A stretch of 64,000 nucleotides of DNA, from positions 1 through 64,000 of the forward strand of contig CAZEPJ010000012.1 in NCBI GenBank assembly GCA_964514105.1. The letters run 5' to 3'. This document shows positions 25,343 through 33,622 of this stretch, in pieces; positions within the stretch are counted from its first letter, which is position 1, and the number at the start of each line of letters is the position of its first letter. Under the pieces are notes generated by a model, which ran no database searches, was not told the DNA's origin, and saw only the letters and a list, made by a program, of their open reading frames with translations. Both the position numbers and the translations under genes were made by a program. Origin of the DNA: CAZEPJ01 sp964514105 (lineage in GTDB: Bacteria; Desulfobacterota; Desulfocorpusculales; Desulfocorpusculum).

Positions 25343-25678
25343 ATGTTCGATGTGGGCATGCAAGAACTCCTCGTCGTCTTCGTCGTCGCCTTGGTGTTCA
25401 TCGGCCCCCGACGGCTCCCCGAAATCGCCAGATCCCTGGGAAAGCTCATGGCGGAACTTCGCCGCGCGGGCGAGGAACTCAAGGGACAGATCGACCTGGA
25501 AGCAATGATGCAGGAACGGGAGGAGTCGCCCGGGACCAGGGAGAACCCATACGGGGGGGAAGCCGCATGGCGCGCGCAAGGCAGTGGCGCCGAGGCGGAG
25601 CCCCCCGGGCCAGACGGAACCACACAGACCGATCATGCGCCTGTTCAAGAGAAAGATCCCGAGAAGACTCAAGCCTGA
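25343..25678 (+). CDS. tatB: Sec-independent protein translocase TatB/TatA-type
   Basis: A 111-residue Tat component. It begins M-F-D-V-G-M-Q-E-L-L, with one membrane helix (about residues 7-20) ending in G-P-R-R-L-P-E, then an amphipathic helix (A-R-S-L-G-K-L-M-A-E-L-R-R-A). The acidic, proline-rich tail has no fixed structure. The F-D-x-G opening and the G-P-x-x-L-P hinge are typical of TatB. I prefer ATG 25343 over ATG 25331 for this reason. It overlaps tatC by 44 bases. TatB with TatC recognises twin-arginine signal peptides of folded proteins. No separate tatA is in the window. Confidence 0.87.
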   Translation: MFDVGMQELLVVFVVALVFIGPRRLPEIARSLGKLMAELRRAGEELKGQIDLEAMMQEREESPGTRENPYGGEAAWRAQGSGAEAEPPGPDGTTQTDHAPVQEKDPEKTQA

Positions 25679-26459
25679 CGAGAAGGTATCCTTTCTCGAG
25701 CACCTTGAGGAACTTCGCTATCGGATCATCGTGTGTCTCATCTCGGTGGGGATCTTCACGGCCGGGGCCTACGTCTTCAAGGAGGGACTGCTCAAGTTTC
25801 TGGCCACCCCCTTGCTGGAGGTGCTTCCGCCCGGCAACCAGCAGCTCATCTTCACGGGGCTTCTGGAGGCGTTCATGGTCTACCTCAAGGCCTCCTTCTT
25901 CGCAGGGATCATGCTCTCGGCCCCCGTGGTGTTTTACCAGATCTGGGCCTTCATCTCTCCGGGCCTGTATGCCCGGGAGCGCCAGATGGCCCTCCCCTTC
26001 ATCGTGGTGGCCAGTCTGTTCTTTCTGGGCGGAGCGGTCTTCGGGTACTACGTGGTCTTCCCCTATGGATTTCAGTTCTTCGTGGGCTTCAGCGGGGAAT
26101 TCATCAAACCCCTGCCCTCCATGAAGGAGTACCTCAGCTTCTCCACGTTTCTCCTCTTGTCCTTCGGCATCGTCTTCGAGCTCCCCATCTTCATTTTCTT
26201 CCTGGCCAAGCTCGGCATTGTCGATCCCAGGATCCTTCGACGGGGTCGCAAGTACGCGGTACCCATCATCTTCATCGTGGCAGCCATCCTCACCCCAGGC
26301 CCGGACCCCATCTCCCAGTGCCTCATGGCTTTGCCCCTCTGGATTCTGTACGAGCTGGGCATCTGGGTCTCCATCCTTTTCGGCAAGAAGAAGGACGAGG
26401 AAGCACAGGAAAAAGACGTAGACGATGTCCCCGGGAAGGGGGAGGGCCCTCCGGCCTAG
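25635..26459 (+). CDS. tatC: Sec-independent protein translocase TatC
   Basis: A 274-residue integral membrane protein with six predicted helices. Signatures are S-F-L-E-H-L-E-E-L-R-Y-R near residue 19-30 (twin-arginine docking), the segment G-L-L-E-A-F-M-V-Y-L-K near 76, and Q-I-W-A-F-I-S-P-G-L-Y near 103. F-x-x-G-I-V-F-E-L-P near 180 and T-P-G-P-D-P-I-S-Q near 220 follow. The charged tail after 250 (K-K-K-D-E-E) is cytoplasmic. ATG 25635 lies within the end of tatB. This is the receptor core of the Tat system that exports folded cofactor-bearing proteins. Confidence 0.95.
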   Translation: MRLFKRKIPRRLKPDEKVSFLEHLEELRYRIIVCLISVGIFTAGAYVFKEGLLKFLATPLLEVLPPGNQQLIFTGLLEAFMVYLKASFFAGIMLSAPVVFYQIWAFISPGLYARERQMALPFIVVASLFFLGGAVFGYYVVFPYGFQFFVGFSGEFIKPLPSMKEYLSFSTFLLLSFGIVFELPIFIFFLAKLGIVDPRILRRGRKYAVPIIFIVAAILTPGPDPISQCLMALPLWILYELGIWVSILFGKKKDEEAQEKDVDDVPGKGEGPPA

Positions 26460-26490
26460 GGAGGCTCGCCGCGATGGCCGAGGCGCGTCC

Positions 26491-26514
26491 GCGGCCCCCG
26501 GGGGCGGCCCTTTT
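26491..26514 (+). terminator. possible tatBC terminator
   Basis: GCCCCC/GGGGGC forms a six-base palindrome within a longer GC block followed by TTTT. It sits between the stop of tatC and the converging reductase gene. Confidence 0.4.
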
Positions 26515-26528
26515 GCCCTCTCATCGGG

Positions 26529-27509
26529 TCAAAGCCACCCATTCTCCAGGTACCAGCGATAGGTCTCGCGGAACCCATCCTCCAGACAGATACTGGGCGA
26601 GAACCCCAGGGATCTGACCGCGTCGCCGATATCGCACGTCCAGCCGGATTGGCGCATCTCACGAAGCTTCTCACGGTTCAGCAGCGGCGGTATGCCCCGC
26701 AGGCCGCTCAACCATTCCGCTCCCACCGCCGCCACCCAGGCGCCCCAGACCGGCAGCCGCAGGTGCCGGGCCTTGACCCCGAGGACCCGCTCCAGGACCC
26801 CCGCCACCTGGGGCCAAGTGCGGTTTTCCCCATCGGACAGAAAGAACACGGATCCCGAGGGCACCTCTCGGTCCGCGGCCAGGAGGATCCCTTCCGCCAG
26901 ATCCCGCACATGGATGAGGCACATGTGGGGGCCATCGCTCCCCACGGTGAGGTTCCAGCCCTTCTTCATGAGGCGGAACACGCTCAGGAAATCCCGGTCG
27001 CGAGGCCCGTATACGGCCGTGGGTCGAACCACGACCACATGGAGCCGATGGGCATACGCCCCGGCGATCTGCTCCGCCTCGAGCTTGCTTCGCCCGTAGT
27101 GGCTCACCGGGCAGCCTGGTTCCCATGGGTCCCTTGGACGAAGGGGGGAGCACGGACCCCACGCCGCAAGCGAACTCACCAGGACGATTCGGTCCGGTGG
27201 ACGGGCCTGCCTCAGGCACGCATCCAGCAGATGCCGAGTCCCCTGGGCGTTGATGCGGGCATATGCACCGTACCCCCTGGCCTTGGTGACCCCGGCTGCA
27301 TGAATGACCCACTGGACTTCGCGGCAGGCATCGATCAGCCCTTGGGGCTGCTCCACATCCCCCCAGGCCCATTCCAGAGGAAGGTGTCGGATCCAGCGCA
27401 GGTCGCTGGTCTTCCTCGCCAGCACCCGCACCTGATGCCCCTTCCCGACCAATGTCTCGGCCAGGTGACTCCCGACGAATCCGGTGGCTCCGGTCACCAG
27501 CACGCGCAT
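26529..27509 (-). CDS. NAD-dependent epimerase/reductase, candidate ceramide reductase (CerR-like)
   Basis: A 326-residue extended short-chain dehydrogenase. The nucleotide site V-T-G-A-T-G-F-V-G-S-H-L is at residues 4-15, the second strand carries R-x-x-D-L-R near 33, and the catalytic Tyr-Lys pair is Y-G-R-S-K near 139. The C-terminal part (V-R-P-T-A-V-Y-G-P-R-D near 161) is of the 3-beta-HSD/epimerase kind. ATG 27509 has GGGGGAG before it. It is divergent from a serine-palmitoyltransferase-type gene, which is followed by a GNAT gene. In Caulobacter crescentus an epimerase-type reductase (CerR), SPT and a GNAT ceramide synthase form the ceramide pathway. By that analogy this enzyme would reduce the 3-keto group; other sugar or lipid oxidoreductase roles are possible. 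Confidence 0.75.
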   Translation of the reverse strand: MRVLVTGATGFVGSHLAETLVGKGHQVRVLARKTSDLRWIRHLPLEWAWGDVEQPQGLIDACREVQWVIHAAGVTKARGYGAYARINAQGTRHLLDACLRQARPPDRIVLVSSLAAWGPCSPLRPRDPWEPGCPVSHYGRSKLEAEQIAGAYAHRLHVVVVRPTAVYGPRDRDFLSVFRLMKKGWNLTVGSDGPHMCLIHVRDLAEGILLAADREVPSGSVFFLSDGENRTWPQVAGVLERVLGVKARHLRLPVWGAWVAAVGAEWLSGLRGIPPLLNREKLREMRQSGWTCDIGDAVRSLGFSPSICLEDGFRETYRWYLENGWL

Positions 27510-27545
27510 GGACTCCCCCTGATTCCTCATCAGCCCTGCCAGCCG

Positions 27546-27574
27546 TTGACAACGGGAGGGGCTTTGAATAGAAT
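27546..27574 (+). promoter_or_regulatory. strong sigma-70 promoter before the SPT-type gene
   Basis: TTGACA, 17 bases, TAGAAT on the plus strand; only one mismatch in twelve. The predicted leader before ATG 27724 is about 140 bases. It lies in the divergent region shared with the reductase gene. Confidence 0.7.
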
Positions 27575-27723
27575 TCCCAAGTCCTTGGGCCGAACAACAG
27601 GCCAGGCCCATCGGATCATCCGACGCCCCCCGGCCTTTGCCTTTCCATAGTGACCGAGAACGGAGCGGGATGACAAGATATCAAAGCACATGTCTTGCAC
27701 GCCCCGACGTGAGGAGTCAAGGA

Positions 27724-28908
27724 ATGGATCTGTTCCAAAAGTGCTGGAAGTTCACCCAGGCTGCCGATGCCCGGGCGGCCGGCTACTATCCCTTCTTCAC
27801 CCCCATCGAGTCCCAGCAGGACACGCAAGTGACGCTTGGAGGCCGAAGCGTCATCATGATCGGCTCCAACAACTACCTGGGGCTGACCACGCACCCCAAG
27901 GTGCGGGAGGCGGCCCTCGACGCCATCAAGCGATTCGGCACCAGTTGCACGGGGTCGCGCTTTCTCAACGGGACCATCACCCTTCACGTCGAGCTGGAAG
28001 AACGGTTGGCTCGATTCACCCAGAAGGAAGCCGCCCTGGTATTCAGCACGGGCTTCCAGACCAATCTCGGGACCATCTCGGCCCTGGTGGGGCGACACGA
28101 CGCGGTGATCATCGATTACGACGACCACGCGAGCATCGTCGATGGGTGCCAGCTCTCCCTGGGGAAGACGGTTCGGTTCAAGCACAACGACATGGCCAGC
28201 CTGCGCAGGGCCCTCCGGTCGGTGGACTCCCGCGCGGGCAAGCTGGTGGTCGTCGACGGCGTCTTCAGCATGGAGGGCGACATAGCCCCCCTGCCCGAGA
28301 TCGCGTCGATCTGCCAGGCGGACGGCGCCCGACTCATGGTGGACGACGCCCACGGCATCGGCGTCATGGGCACCAATGGAAGCGGCACGAGCTCCCATTT
28401 CGGTCTGTCCGACGAGGTGGACGTGATCATGGGCACCTTCAGCAAGTCCTTCGCCTCTCTGGGGGGGTTCATCTCGGCCAAGGCCCAGGTCATCGATTAC
28501 ATCAAGCACTCGGCTCGGGCCCTCATGTTCAGCGCCTCCATGACCCCGGCCTCCATCGCCGCGTGCATCGCCGCCTTGGACGTCATGGAGGGAGAGCCGG
28601 AGCGGAGGGAACGTCTGTGGGAAATCACCCGGCGAATGCATCGGGAATACCGCACCCTGGGCTTTGATATCGGACGAAGCGAGACCCCCATCATCCCCAT
28701 TATCCTCGGGGAGGATCTGAGGGTCTTCGCCTTCTGGAAGCGACTCATCGAGGAGGGGGTCTTCGTCAACCCGGTGCGCAGCCCGGCGGTTCCGGTGGGT
28801 CGCGGCCTCCTGAGAACCAGCTACATGGCCACGCACACCGATGAACAGTTGGATCGGGTTCTGGAGATATTCCGTAAGGTGGGAAGGGAACTGGGGGTCA
28901 TCTCGTAG
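27724..28908 (+). CDS. spt: serine palmitoyltransferase-type alpha-oxoamine synthase
   Basis: A 394-residue PLP enzyme of the alpha-oxoamine synthase family (SPT, KBL, BioF). Landmarks are N-N-Y-L-G-L near 57, G-T-S-C-T-G-S-R-F-L-N-G near 78-89, D-D-H-A-S-I-V near 139, D-D-A-H-G-I-G near 211, and the PLP lysine in G-T-F-S-K-S-F-A-S-L-G-G near 243. It joins an amino acid to an acyl thioester with loss of CO2. I chose ATG 27724 (AAGGA, GAGGAG upstream) because family members start near M-D-L-F-x-K-C. Upstream in-frame starts are 27670 and a TTG at 27637. No biotin genes are near. The neighbours, a reductase and a GNAT acyltransferase, favour serine palmitoyltransferase over BioF or KBL, but the substrate is inferred. 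Confidence 0.78.
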   Translation: MDLFQKCWKFTQAADARAAGYYPFFTPIESQQDTQVTLGGRSVIMIGSNNYLGLTTHPKVREAALDAIKRFGTSCTGSRFLNGTITLHVELEERLARFTQKEAALVFSTGFQTNLGTISALVGRHDAVIIDYDDHASIVDGCQLSLGKTVRFKHNDMASLRRALRSVDSRAGKLVVVDGVFSMEGDIAPLPEIASICQADGARLMVDDAHGIGVMGTNGSGTSSHFGLSDEVDVIMGTFSKSFASLGGFISAKAQVIDYIKHSARALMFSASMTPASIAACIAALDVMEGEPERRERLWEITRRMHREYRTLGFDIGRSETPIIPIILGEDLRVFAFWKRLIEEGVFVNPVRSPAVPVGRGLLRTSYMATHTDEQLDRVLEIFRKVGRELGVIS

Positions 28909-28970
28909 GAGGCCCTCCCGAGCAGGCGGCGCTCAAGCCCCCTGCCTTGTCTGGTCGAGCCCAACGAACC

Positions 28971-30095
28971 GTGTCCGAGCCCGCCATCCATCTGGAGACC
29001 GTCCAAACACGGGCCCAACGGAACGCCTTTGTCAAGCTCCCGTGGGCCATCTACGCCGGGGATCCCCTGTGGGTTCCCCCGTTGCTCATGGAGAGAAAAG
29101 CCTTCATCGACCCGAGGAAGAACCCTTTCTTCCAGCACGCCGACGTCGCCCTCTTCCTGGCCCGGCAACGGGGTCGCGCCGTCGGGAGGATCGCGGCCGT
29201 CGTCAACCACAACCACAATCGCTTTCACCAAGAGCGGACCGGTTTTTTCGGATTGTTCGAGTGCGTGGATGACCGGCGCGTGGCCCATGCCTTGCTGGAC
29301 AGGGCCTCCGCATGGCTCAGGGACAAAGGCATGGACGTCATGCGGGGCCCCGCCAGCTTCTCTACCAACGAGGAGGTCGGCCTGCTGGTGGAGGGGTTTC
29401 ACGAAAGCCCCATGATCCTGATGCCGTATAACCCCCCGTACTATGGCCCGATTCTGGAGGAATACGGGCTGGTCAAGTCCAAGGACCTCCACGCCTTCAT
29501 CCGCACCGACGATGAAGGCATGCCCGAGCGCCTCTACCGCATCGCGGACAAGATCAGGGAGCGGGGCAAGTTTCGCGTCCGAAAACTGGATATGCGGAAC
29601 CTTCGGGAGGAAATCCTGCGCTTCAAGGCGGTGTACGAATCGGCCTGGGAGAGAAACTGGGGATTCGTCCCCATGACCGAGGCCGAAATCGACCACATGG
29701 CCAAGGAACTCAAGCAGATCCTGGACCCTGACCTGGTGTTCTTCGTGGAGACCGAAGGCCGCATAGTCGGGTTCTCGCTCACCCTCCCGGATATCAACCA
29801 GGCCCTCCGGCGGATCAACGGACGGCTCTTTCCCCTGGGACTCCTCAAGCTTCTCTACTATTCGAGGAAGATCAACCAGGTGCGGGTTCTGCTCCTGGGC
29901 GTGGCTCCCGGGTACCGAAAGCTGGGCATCGACGGGGTGCTCTATCTCGAGACATTCCGGGAGGGAACCAAGAAGGGATATCACCGGGGGGAGTTCTCCT
30001 GGATCCTGGAGGATAACGAGGCCATGGCCCGCCCATTGGAGGCCATGGGAGCCAAGCGGTACAAGATCTACCGGGTCTACGACCTCTCCCTCTGA
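28971..30095 (+). CDS. large GNAT acyltransferase, candidate bacterial ceramide synthase (bCerS)
   Basis: A 374-residue acyltransferase whose opening matches a group of bacterial GNATs that share P-W-x-I-Y-x-x-D-P-x-W-V-P-P-L near residues 25-38 and K-N-P-F-F-Q-H-A-D-V-A-L-F near 55. The central part has G-R-A-V-G-R-I-A-A-V near 76 and F-G-L-F-E near 100. The C-terminal GNAT half includes L-L-L-G-V-A-P-G-Y-R-K-L-G-I-D near 308-322 and E-F-S-W-I-L-E-D-N near 342. Enzymes of this type were shown in Caulobacter to N-acylate the 3-oxosphinganine made by SPT. The start is GTG 28971; a TTG at 28947 is the alternative and neither has a good Shine-Dalgarno. It follows SPT by 62 bases, and its 3' end overlaps the converging PAP2 gene by 19 bases. 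Confidence 0.72.
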   Translation: MSEPAIHLETVQTRAQRNAFVKLPWAIYAGDPLWVPPLLMERKAFIDPRKNPFFQHADVALFLARQRGRAVGRIAAVVNHNHNRFHQERTGFFGLFECVDDRRVAHALLDRASAWLRDKGMDVMRGPASFSTNEEVGLLVEGFHESPMILMPYNPPYYGPILEEYGLVKSKDLHAFIRTDDEGMPERLYRIADKIRERGKFRVRKLDMRNLREEILRFKAVYESAWERNWGFVPMTEAEIDHMAKELKQILDPDLVFFVETEGRIVGFSLTLPDINQALRRINGRLFPLGLLKLLYYSRKINQVRVLLLGVAPGYRKLGIDGVLYLETFREGTKKGYHRGEFSWILEDNEAMARPLEAMGAKRYKIYRVYDLSL

Positions 30096-31105
30096 GAGGC
30101 CCTTCCGTACCCCCCCCTGTTGGCCAGCCGCTCGCCTTCTTCCCCGGGGGGCCGGATCAACTGCCGGCCGGGGATGACGCAGCCAAGGGCCTGGGCCCTG
30201 GCATCGACCGCGCCCGACTCCACGACGCGTCGCAGGGCACGGGCGATCCAACCGGACGCCAGAGCCAGGATCACGCCGGACAACACATCCACCACGTAAT
30301 GATAGCGCAGGTACACGGTGCTGACCACGAGGCACGAGACCACCACCAGGTACGGCAGGAAGGCCCCGGGCCTGTATCGCCGGGCACAGTAAAGGACCAT
30401 CAGGCTCACGCCCACGTGTCCGCTGGGGAACGCGTCCCGCTGGATCAACTCCAGACTGTCCAGGCCGCCCCGCAGCCAGTGGGTGAGCCAGATGCCTTCC
30501 AGCTCGCCGCCCTGGAGAGCCGCCAGCTCGAAGCGCGGCCCCAGCGCCGGGAAGGCGAAGTATGCCAGGTAAGAGACATAGAACGTTGTCACTACCCCCA
30601 CCAGCGTGGCCTGGAATCCCTCCATGTCGCGCGCCCTCCAGAGGAGGATTCCCAGGATGATGGGGAGAAAATAGAAGCTGGTGTACACGACCTGCAGGAA
30701 CTCCGTGAGCCAGGGCGTCGTCCATCGTTCCAGCCACACCGTGGGGTGAACCCCCAGGAGCGCGTGGTCCCACTGAATGAGAATCGGATCCATGTCCACG
30801 GGATTGATGGGGTGCACGAGGTAGTGCAGCTCCCGGAAGGCCATGGGGATGCTCAGGACATGGTACCAGTTGCGGGCCTGGATCCATGGGCGCACGGGCC
30901 GTGCCGCGGCTTTGCGAATCAGAAAAAGGATCTCTGCGCCCCAGAGCAGGTGCACGAGGGGATAGATCCACGCGTGCTCCACGCGACGGTGAAACAACAG
31001 AACCAGCGCCGTCAGGCAGATCAGATACGCCAGGGTGACGACGTCGTCGGCCCGAAGCCCCATCCTCCAAGTGCTCTTGGCAGTTGGACCATGACCTTCA
31101 AGCAC
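30077..31105 (-). CDS. PAP2-superfamily membrane phosphatase/phosphotransferase
   Basis: A 342-residue polytopic membrane enzyme with about six helices. The PAP2 motifs are incomplete at the first site but clear later: F-P-S-G-H-V-G-V-S near 231 and Y-L-R-Y-H-Y-V-V-D-V-L-S-G near 266, which hold the catalytic His residues. This two-motif arrangement with F-P-A-L-G-P-R near 188 is that of the inositolphosphotransferase/lipid phosphate phosphatase branch (PAP2_3). The last 60 residues are cytoplasmic and charged. The GTG at 31105 overlaps the upstream stop by 8 bases; ATG 31063 is an alternative. Facing the ceramide genes tail to tail, it could place or remove a phosphorylated head group; that is inference. 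Confidence 0.72.
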   Translation of the reverse strand: MLEGHGPTAKSTWRMGLRADDVVTLAYLICLTALVLLFHRRVEHAWIYPLVHLLWGAEILFLIRKAAARPVRPWIQARNWYHVLSIPMAFRELHYLVHPINPVDMDPILIQWDHALLGVHPTVWLERWTTPWLTEFLQVVYTSFYFLPIILGILLWRARDMEGFQATLVGVVTTFYVSYLAYFAFPALGPRFELAALQGGELEGIWLTHWLRGGLDSLELIQRDAFPSGHVGVSLMVLYCARRYRPGAFLPYLVVVSCLVVSTVYLRYHYVVDVLSGVILALASGWIARALRRVVESGAVDARAQALGCVIPGRQLIRPPGEEGERLANRGGYGRASQRERS

Positions 31106-31928
31106 AGGACGAATCCCCCCTCCTTCCCGACTTGCGCAATCGAACCTCGGTTCGGCCGGCCTGCAGTCCCAGGAGCGCCGCTGCGCTTCCCCTGTTCACG
31201 GCGATCTCGAGGAATCCCGAACTCCCCTCCAGCAGCAGGGGCACGCCCGGGGGGGCCTCCGAGTACGTCCCCCGAATCCCGACCAGGCGATGGTCCCCGA
31301 CCAGAAGCTCCGGTTCTCCCTCACCGGCAAGTCGCTGGAGATCCCGCATCCGGAGGTTGGTCATCCCGTTGCCGAAGCGATCCACGTGCACGACCAGCCC
31401 GGTCATCATCTCACCCTGCCCCCGGGGCTCGGGGAGCCCCCCCTTCACCCAGTCGCCCACCTGAGGCCCCAGCGACTCAGGCGCCCCGCCCCCGCACAGG
31501 AAGGCCGCCACCGGGGCGAAGACATCGCGCCCGTGGAAGGTCCTGCTCAGGGGCTGCAGGAACAGATCGTCCCGGATCAGCACCCGGACCACCCCTCCCC
31601 CTTCCTGCTGGATGACGGGGTCCAACACGCCGTTGTCGGGCCCCACGAATCGGTGCCCCCCCGCCTCCACCAACAGGGGCCTTCGGCCACCGCCCACCCC
31701 GGGGTCGACCACCACCGTGTGAACCGTTCGTTCAGGGAAGAAGGGGTACGCCCCCAGGAGCACCCAGGAAGCCGCACAGATGTCGCCCGGCGGGATGTCA
31801 TGGGTGATGTCCACCAACTGACAATGGGGACAGCGGGCCAGCAGGACCCCCTTCATGGCGCCCACATACCAGTCGCTGTGCCCGAAGTCCGTGAGCAGTG
31901 TGACGATCCCGCCTGTGCCAGAAGCCAT
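31098..31928 (-). CDS. SAM hydrolase (S-adenosyl-L-methionine hydroxide adenosyltransferase family)
   Basis: A 276-residue member of the DUF62 family (relatives of SAM-dependent chlorinase and fluorinase). The Asp-Arg-His water-activating triad seems present: V-D-P-G-V-G-G near 75 and F-H-G-R-D-V-F-A-P near 131. Other family blocks are L-T-D-F-G-H-S-D-W-Y-V-G near 12-23, D-I-T-H-D-I-P-P-G-D-I near 40, and D-R-F-G-N-G-M-T-N-L near 183. It converts SAM to adenosine and methionine. The biological reason is unclear in the family. ATG 31928 is preferred over TTG 31949; neither has ideal Shine-Dalgarno spacing. It is upstream of and coupled to the PAP2 gene. Confidence 0.85.
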   Translation of the reverse strand: MASGTGGIVTLLTDFGHSDWYVGAMKGVLLARCPHCQLVDITHDIPPGDICAASWVLLGAYPFFPERTVHTVVVDPGVGGGRRPLLVEAGGHRFVGPDNGVLDPVIQQEGGGVVRVLIRDDLFLQPLSRTFHGRDVFAPVAAFLCGGGAPESLGPQVGDWVKGGLPEPRGQGEMMTGLVVHVDRFGNGMTNLRMRDLQRLAGEGEPELLVGDHRLVGIRGTYSEAPPGVPLLLEGSSGFLEIAVNRGSAAALLGLQAGRTEVRLRKSGRRGDSSCA

Positions 31929-32006
31929 CCTCAAACCGCTCTTCCGCAAGAGGCAGCACGACAGTTGAGGGAACCCGTGCGGCGCGACAGCGGGCCGGGC
32001 GAACCC

Positions 32007-32642
32007 TCACAGGAAGGGATTCGTTTCCCGTTCGTTCCCAATGGTGCTCGTCTTGGCCGGGCCGTAATGATGGCCGGGGTAGACCAGCGTGTCACCGGGC
32101 AGGACGAACAGCCGGGTCTGTATGGACCGCAGCAGGGTCTGCCACGAGCCGCCGGGCAGGTCTGTCCGGCCCACGCCGCCCACGAAGAGCGTGTCACCGG
32201 TGAACACCGCGCCGTCCATTCCGAGGCAGATGCCTCCGGGGGTATGCCCCGGGGTGTGGATCACCCGCAGCAGCACTTTCCCAACCCGGATGATATCGCC
32301 GTCCCGCACCGTCTCGTCAGCAGGGGGCGACGGGCGGCCCCCGAACATCTGGAACATGCCGGCAGGCTGCCGGGCCATCCACTCGGCGTCGGACTCGTGG
32401 ATGATGATGGGCGCCCCGGTCCTTTCCTTCATGTCCGCGTTGCCCATGACGTGATCCACGTGACCGTGGGTATTGATGATCTTCCCGACGCTCAGGCCCA
32501 GCCGCGCGGCCTCCCCGAGGATCTTCTCCGACTCCGCCGCCGGATCGACGACGGCCGCCTCACCCGTCTCCTTGCACCCCACCAGGTACGCGAACACCAT
32601 CATCTGACTGACCAGCAGCTGACACACCACATGACCTTCCAT
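32007..32642 (-). CDS. glyoxalase II-like metallo-beta-lactamase hydrolase
   Basis: A 211-residue MBL-fold hydrolase. The metal ligands are T-H-G-H-V-D-H near 58-64, the His in H-T-P-G-H-T-P-G-G near 129-137, the bridging Asp in F-T-G-D-T-L-F near 147-153, and a final His in Y-P-G-H-H near 189-193. This layout is close to glyoxalase II and persulfide dioxygenase-like proteins. The N-terminal V-V-D-P-A-A-E fits. The substrate (a thioester or glutathione-type conjugate) is unknown. ATG 32640-32642 has GGGGGA upstream. It lies 40 bases downstream of pyrD. Confidence 0.85.
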   Translation of the reverse strand: MEGHVVCQLLVSQMMVFAYLVGCKETGEAAVVDPAAESEKILGEAARLGLSVGKIINTHGHVDHVMGNADMKERTGAPIIIHESDAEWMARQPAGMFQMFGGRPSPPADETVRDGDIIRVGKVLLRVIHTPGHTPGGICLGMDGAVFTGDTLFVGGVGRTDLPGGSWQTLLRSIQTRLFVLPGDTLVYPGHHYGPAKTSTIGNERETNPFL

Positions 32643-32682
32643 CGCACATCCCCCCCGTGGATCCCGCCACCGGGCTGTCCCC

Positions 32683-33621
32683 TCATCCCACCGGGTCGGG
32701 CATTTCCGCGAGGCTCCCGATGATCTCCTTTACGCCTCGATGCCCCCCGTCGGCCAGATACCGGCCTATTCCGTCGATGATCTCTGCGAAGACCTCCGGG
32801 CGACCGAAAGCAGCAGACCCGACCTGCACCGCCGAGGCTCCTGCGATGAGATACTCCAATGCGTCCCTGGCACAACCGATCCCGCCCACGCCGACGACCG
32901 GGATGGGGGCCGCCCGAGCCACACGCCACACACGATACACCGTCAGCGGGCGGATGGCGGGTCCGGAAAGCCCGCCGGTCCCGATGCCCAGCCGCGGCCT
33001 TCGGGCCCCCACATCCACAGCCAGTCCCATGTAGGTGTTGGCCACCGTCAGCACGTCCGCCCCGGCCTCCCAGGCGGCCTGGGCGGCGCCCAGCAGATCC
33101 ACTGCGTCCGGGGCGAGCTTCACGGCCACGGGCAACCCTGTGGCGTGCCGGACCCGCCGGACCAGCTCGTGGAGCGCCTCCGGGTCCCGGCCGAACGCCA
33201 CCCCTCCTTTGCGCACGTTGGGACACGACACATTCATCTCCATGCCCACGACTCCCGGGAGCCGATCGATCCGGCCGGCCAGCGTACGGAATTCCTCCGG
33301 CGTCTCCCCGAAGAAGTTGACGATGACCCGCACGCCCGCCCTTCGCAGCCTGGGCAGATGCTCCGCCGCAAAGGCGGCGATGCCCACGTTCTCCAGTCCG
33401 ATGGCGTTGAGCATGCCTGCCGGGGTCTCGGCGATGCGGGGGGGGGGATTGCCCGCCCTGGGGGCCAGAGACAGGCCCTTGGTGACGAACGCCCCCAACA
33501 TTTCCGGAACCAGCCCCGGCAGCCCTTCGGTCCCATAGCCCGCCGTCCCAGAGGCCGTCATCACGGGATTGGGAAGCCTCAGGGGCCCCAGGGTCACGCC
33601 CAGATCCGGGGTCGCTTCCAC
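32683..33621 (-). CDS. pyrD: dihydroorotate dehydrogenase, class 1B catalytic subunit
   Basis: A 312-residue FMN enzyme that oxidises dihydroorotate to orotate in pyrimidine synthesis. Class 1 is shown by the active-site Cys in M-N-V-S-C-P-N-V near 131-138. Substrate and flavin contacts include N-A-I-G-L-E-N near 72, K-L-A-P near 168, V-A-N-T near 193, G-L-S-G-P-A-I-R-P near 214-222, and G-V-G-G-I near 244. The start is GTG at 33621 because GGAGG lies 8 bases upstream inside the end of pyrK; a TTG at 33636 lacks this. It acts in a complex with the adjoining PyrK, so electrons go to NAD. Confidence 0.93.
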   Translation of the reverse strand: MEATPDLGVTLGPLRLPNPVMTASGTAGYGTEGLPGLVPEMLGAFVTKGLSLAPRAGNPPPRIAETPAGMLNAIGLENVGIAAFAAEHLPRLRRAGVRVIVNFFGETPEEFRTLAGRIDRLPGVVGMEMNVSCPNVRKGGVAFGRDPEALHELVRRVRHATGLPVAVKLAPDAVDLLGAAQAAWEAGADVLTVANTYMGLAVDVGARRPRLGIGTGGLSGPAIRPLTVYRVWRVARAAPIPVVGVGGIGCARDALEYLIAGASAVQVGSAAFGRPEVFAEIIDGIGRYLADGGHRGVKEIIGSLAEMPDPVG

Positions 33622-33622
33622 C

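Noticed and set aside
27637..28908. BioF or KBL identity for the alpha-oxoamine synthase
   Set aside because: No biotin or threonine-catabolism genes adjoin, while reductase and GNAT neighbours fit sphingolipid synthesis. Not fully excluded without a tree.
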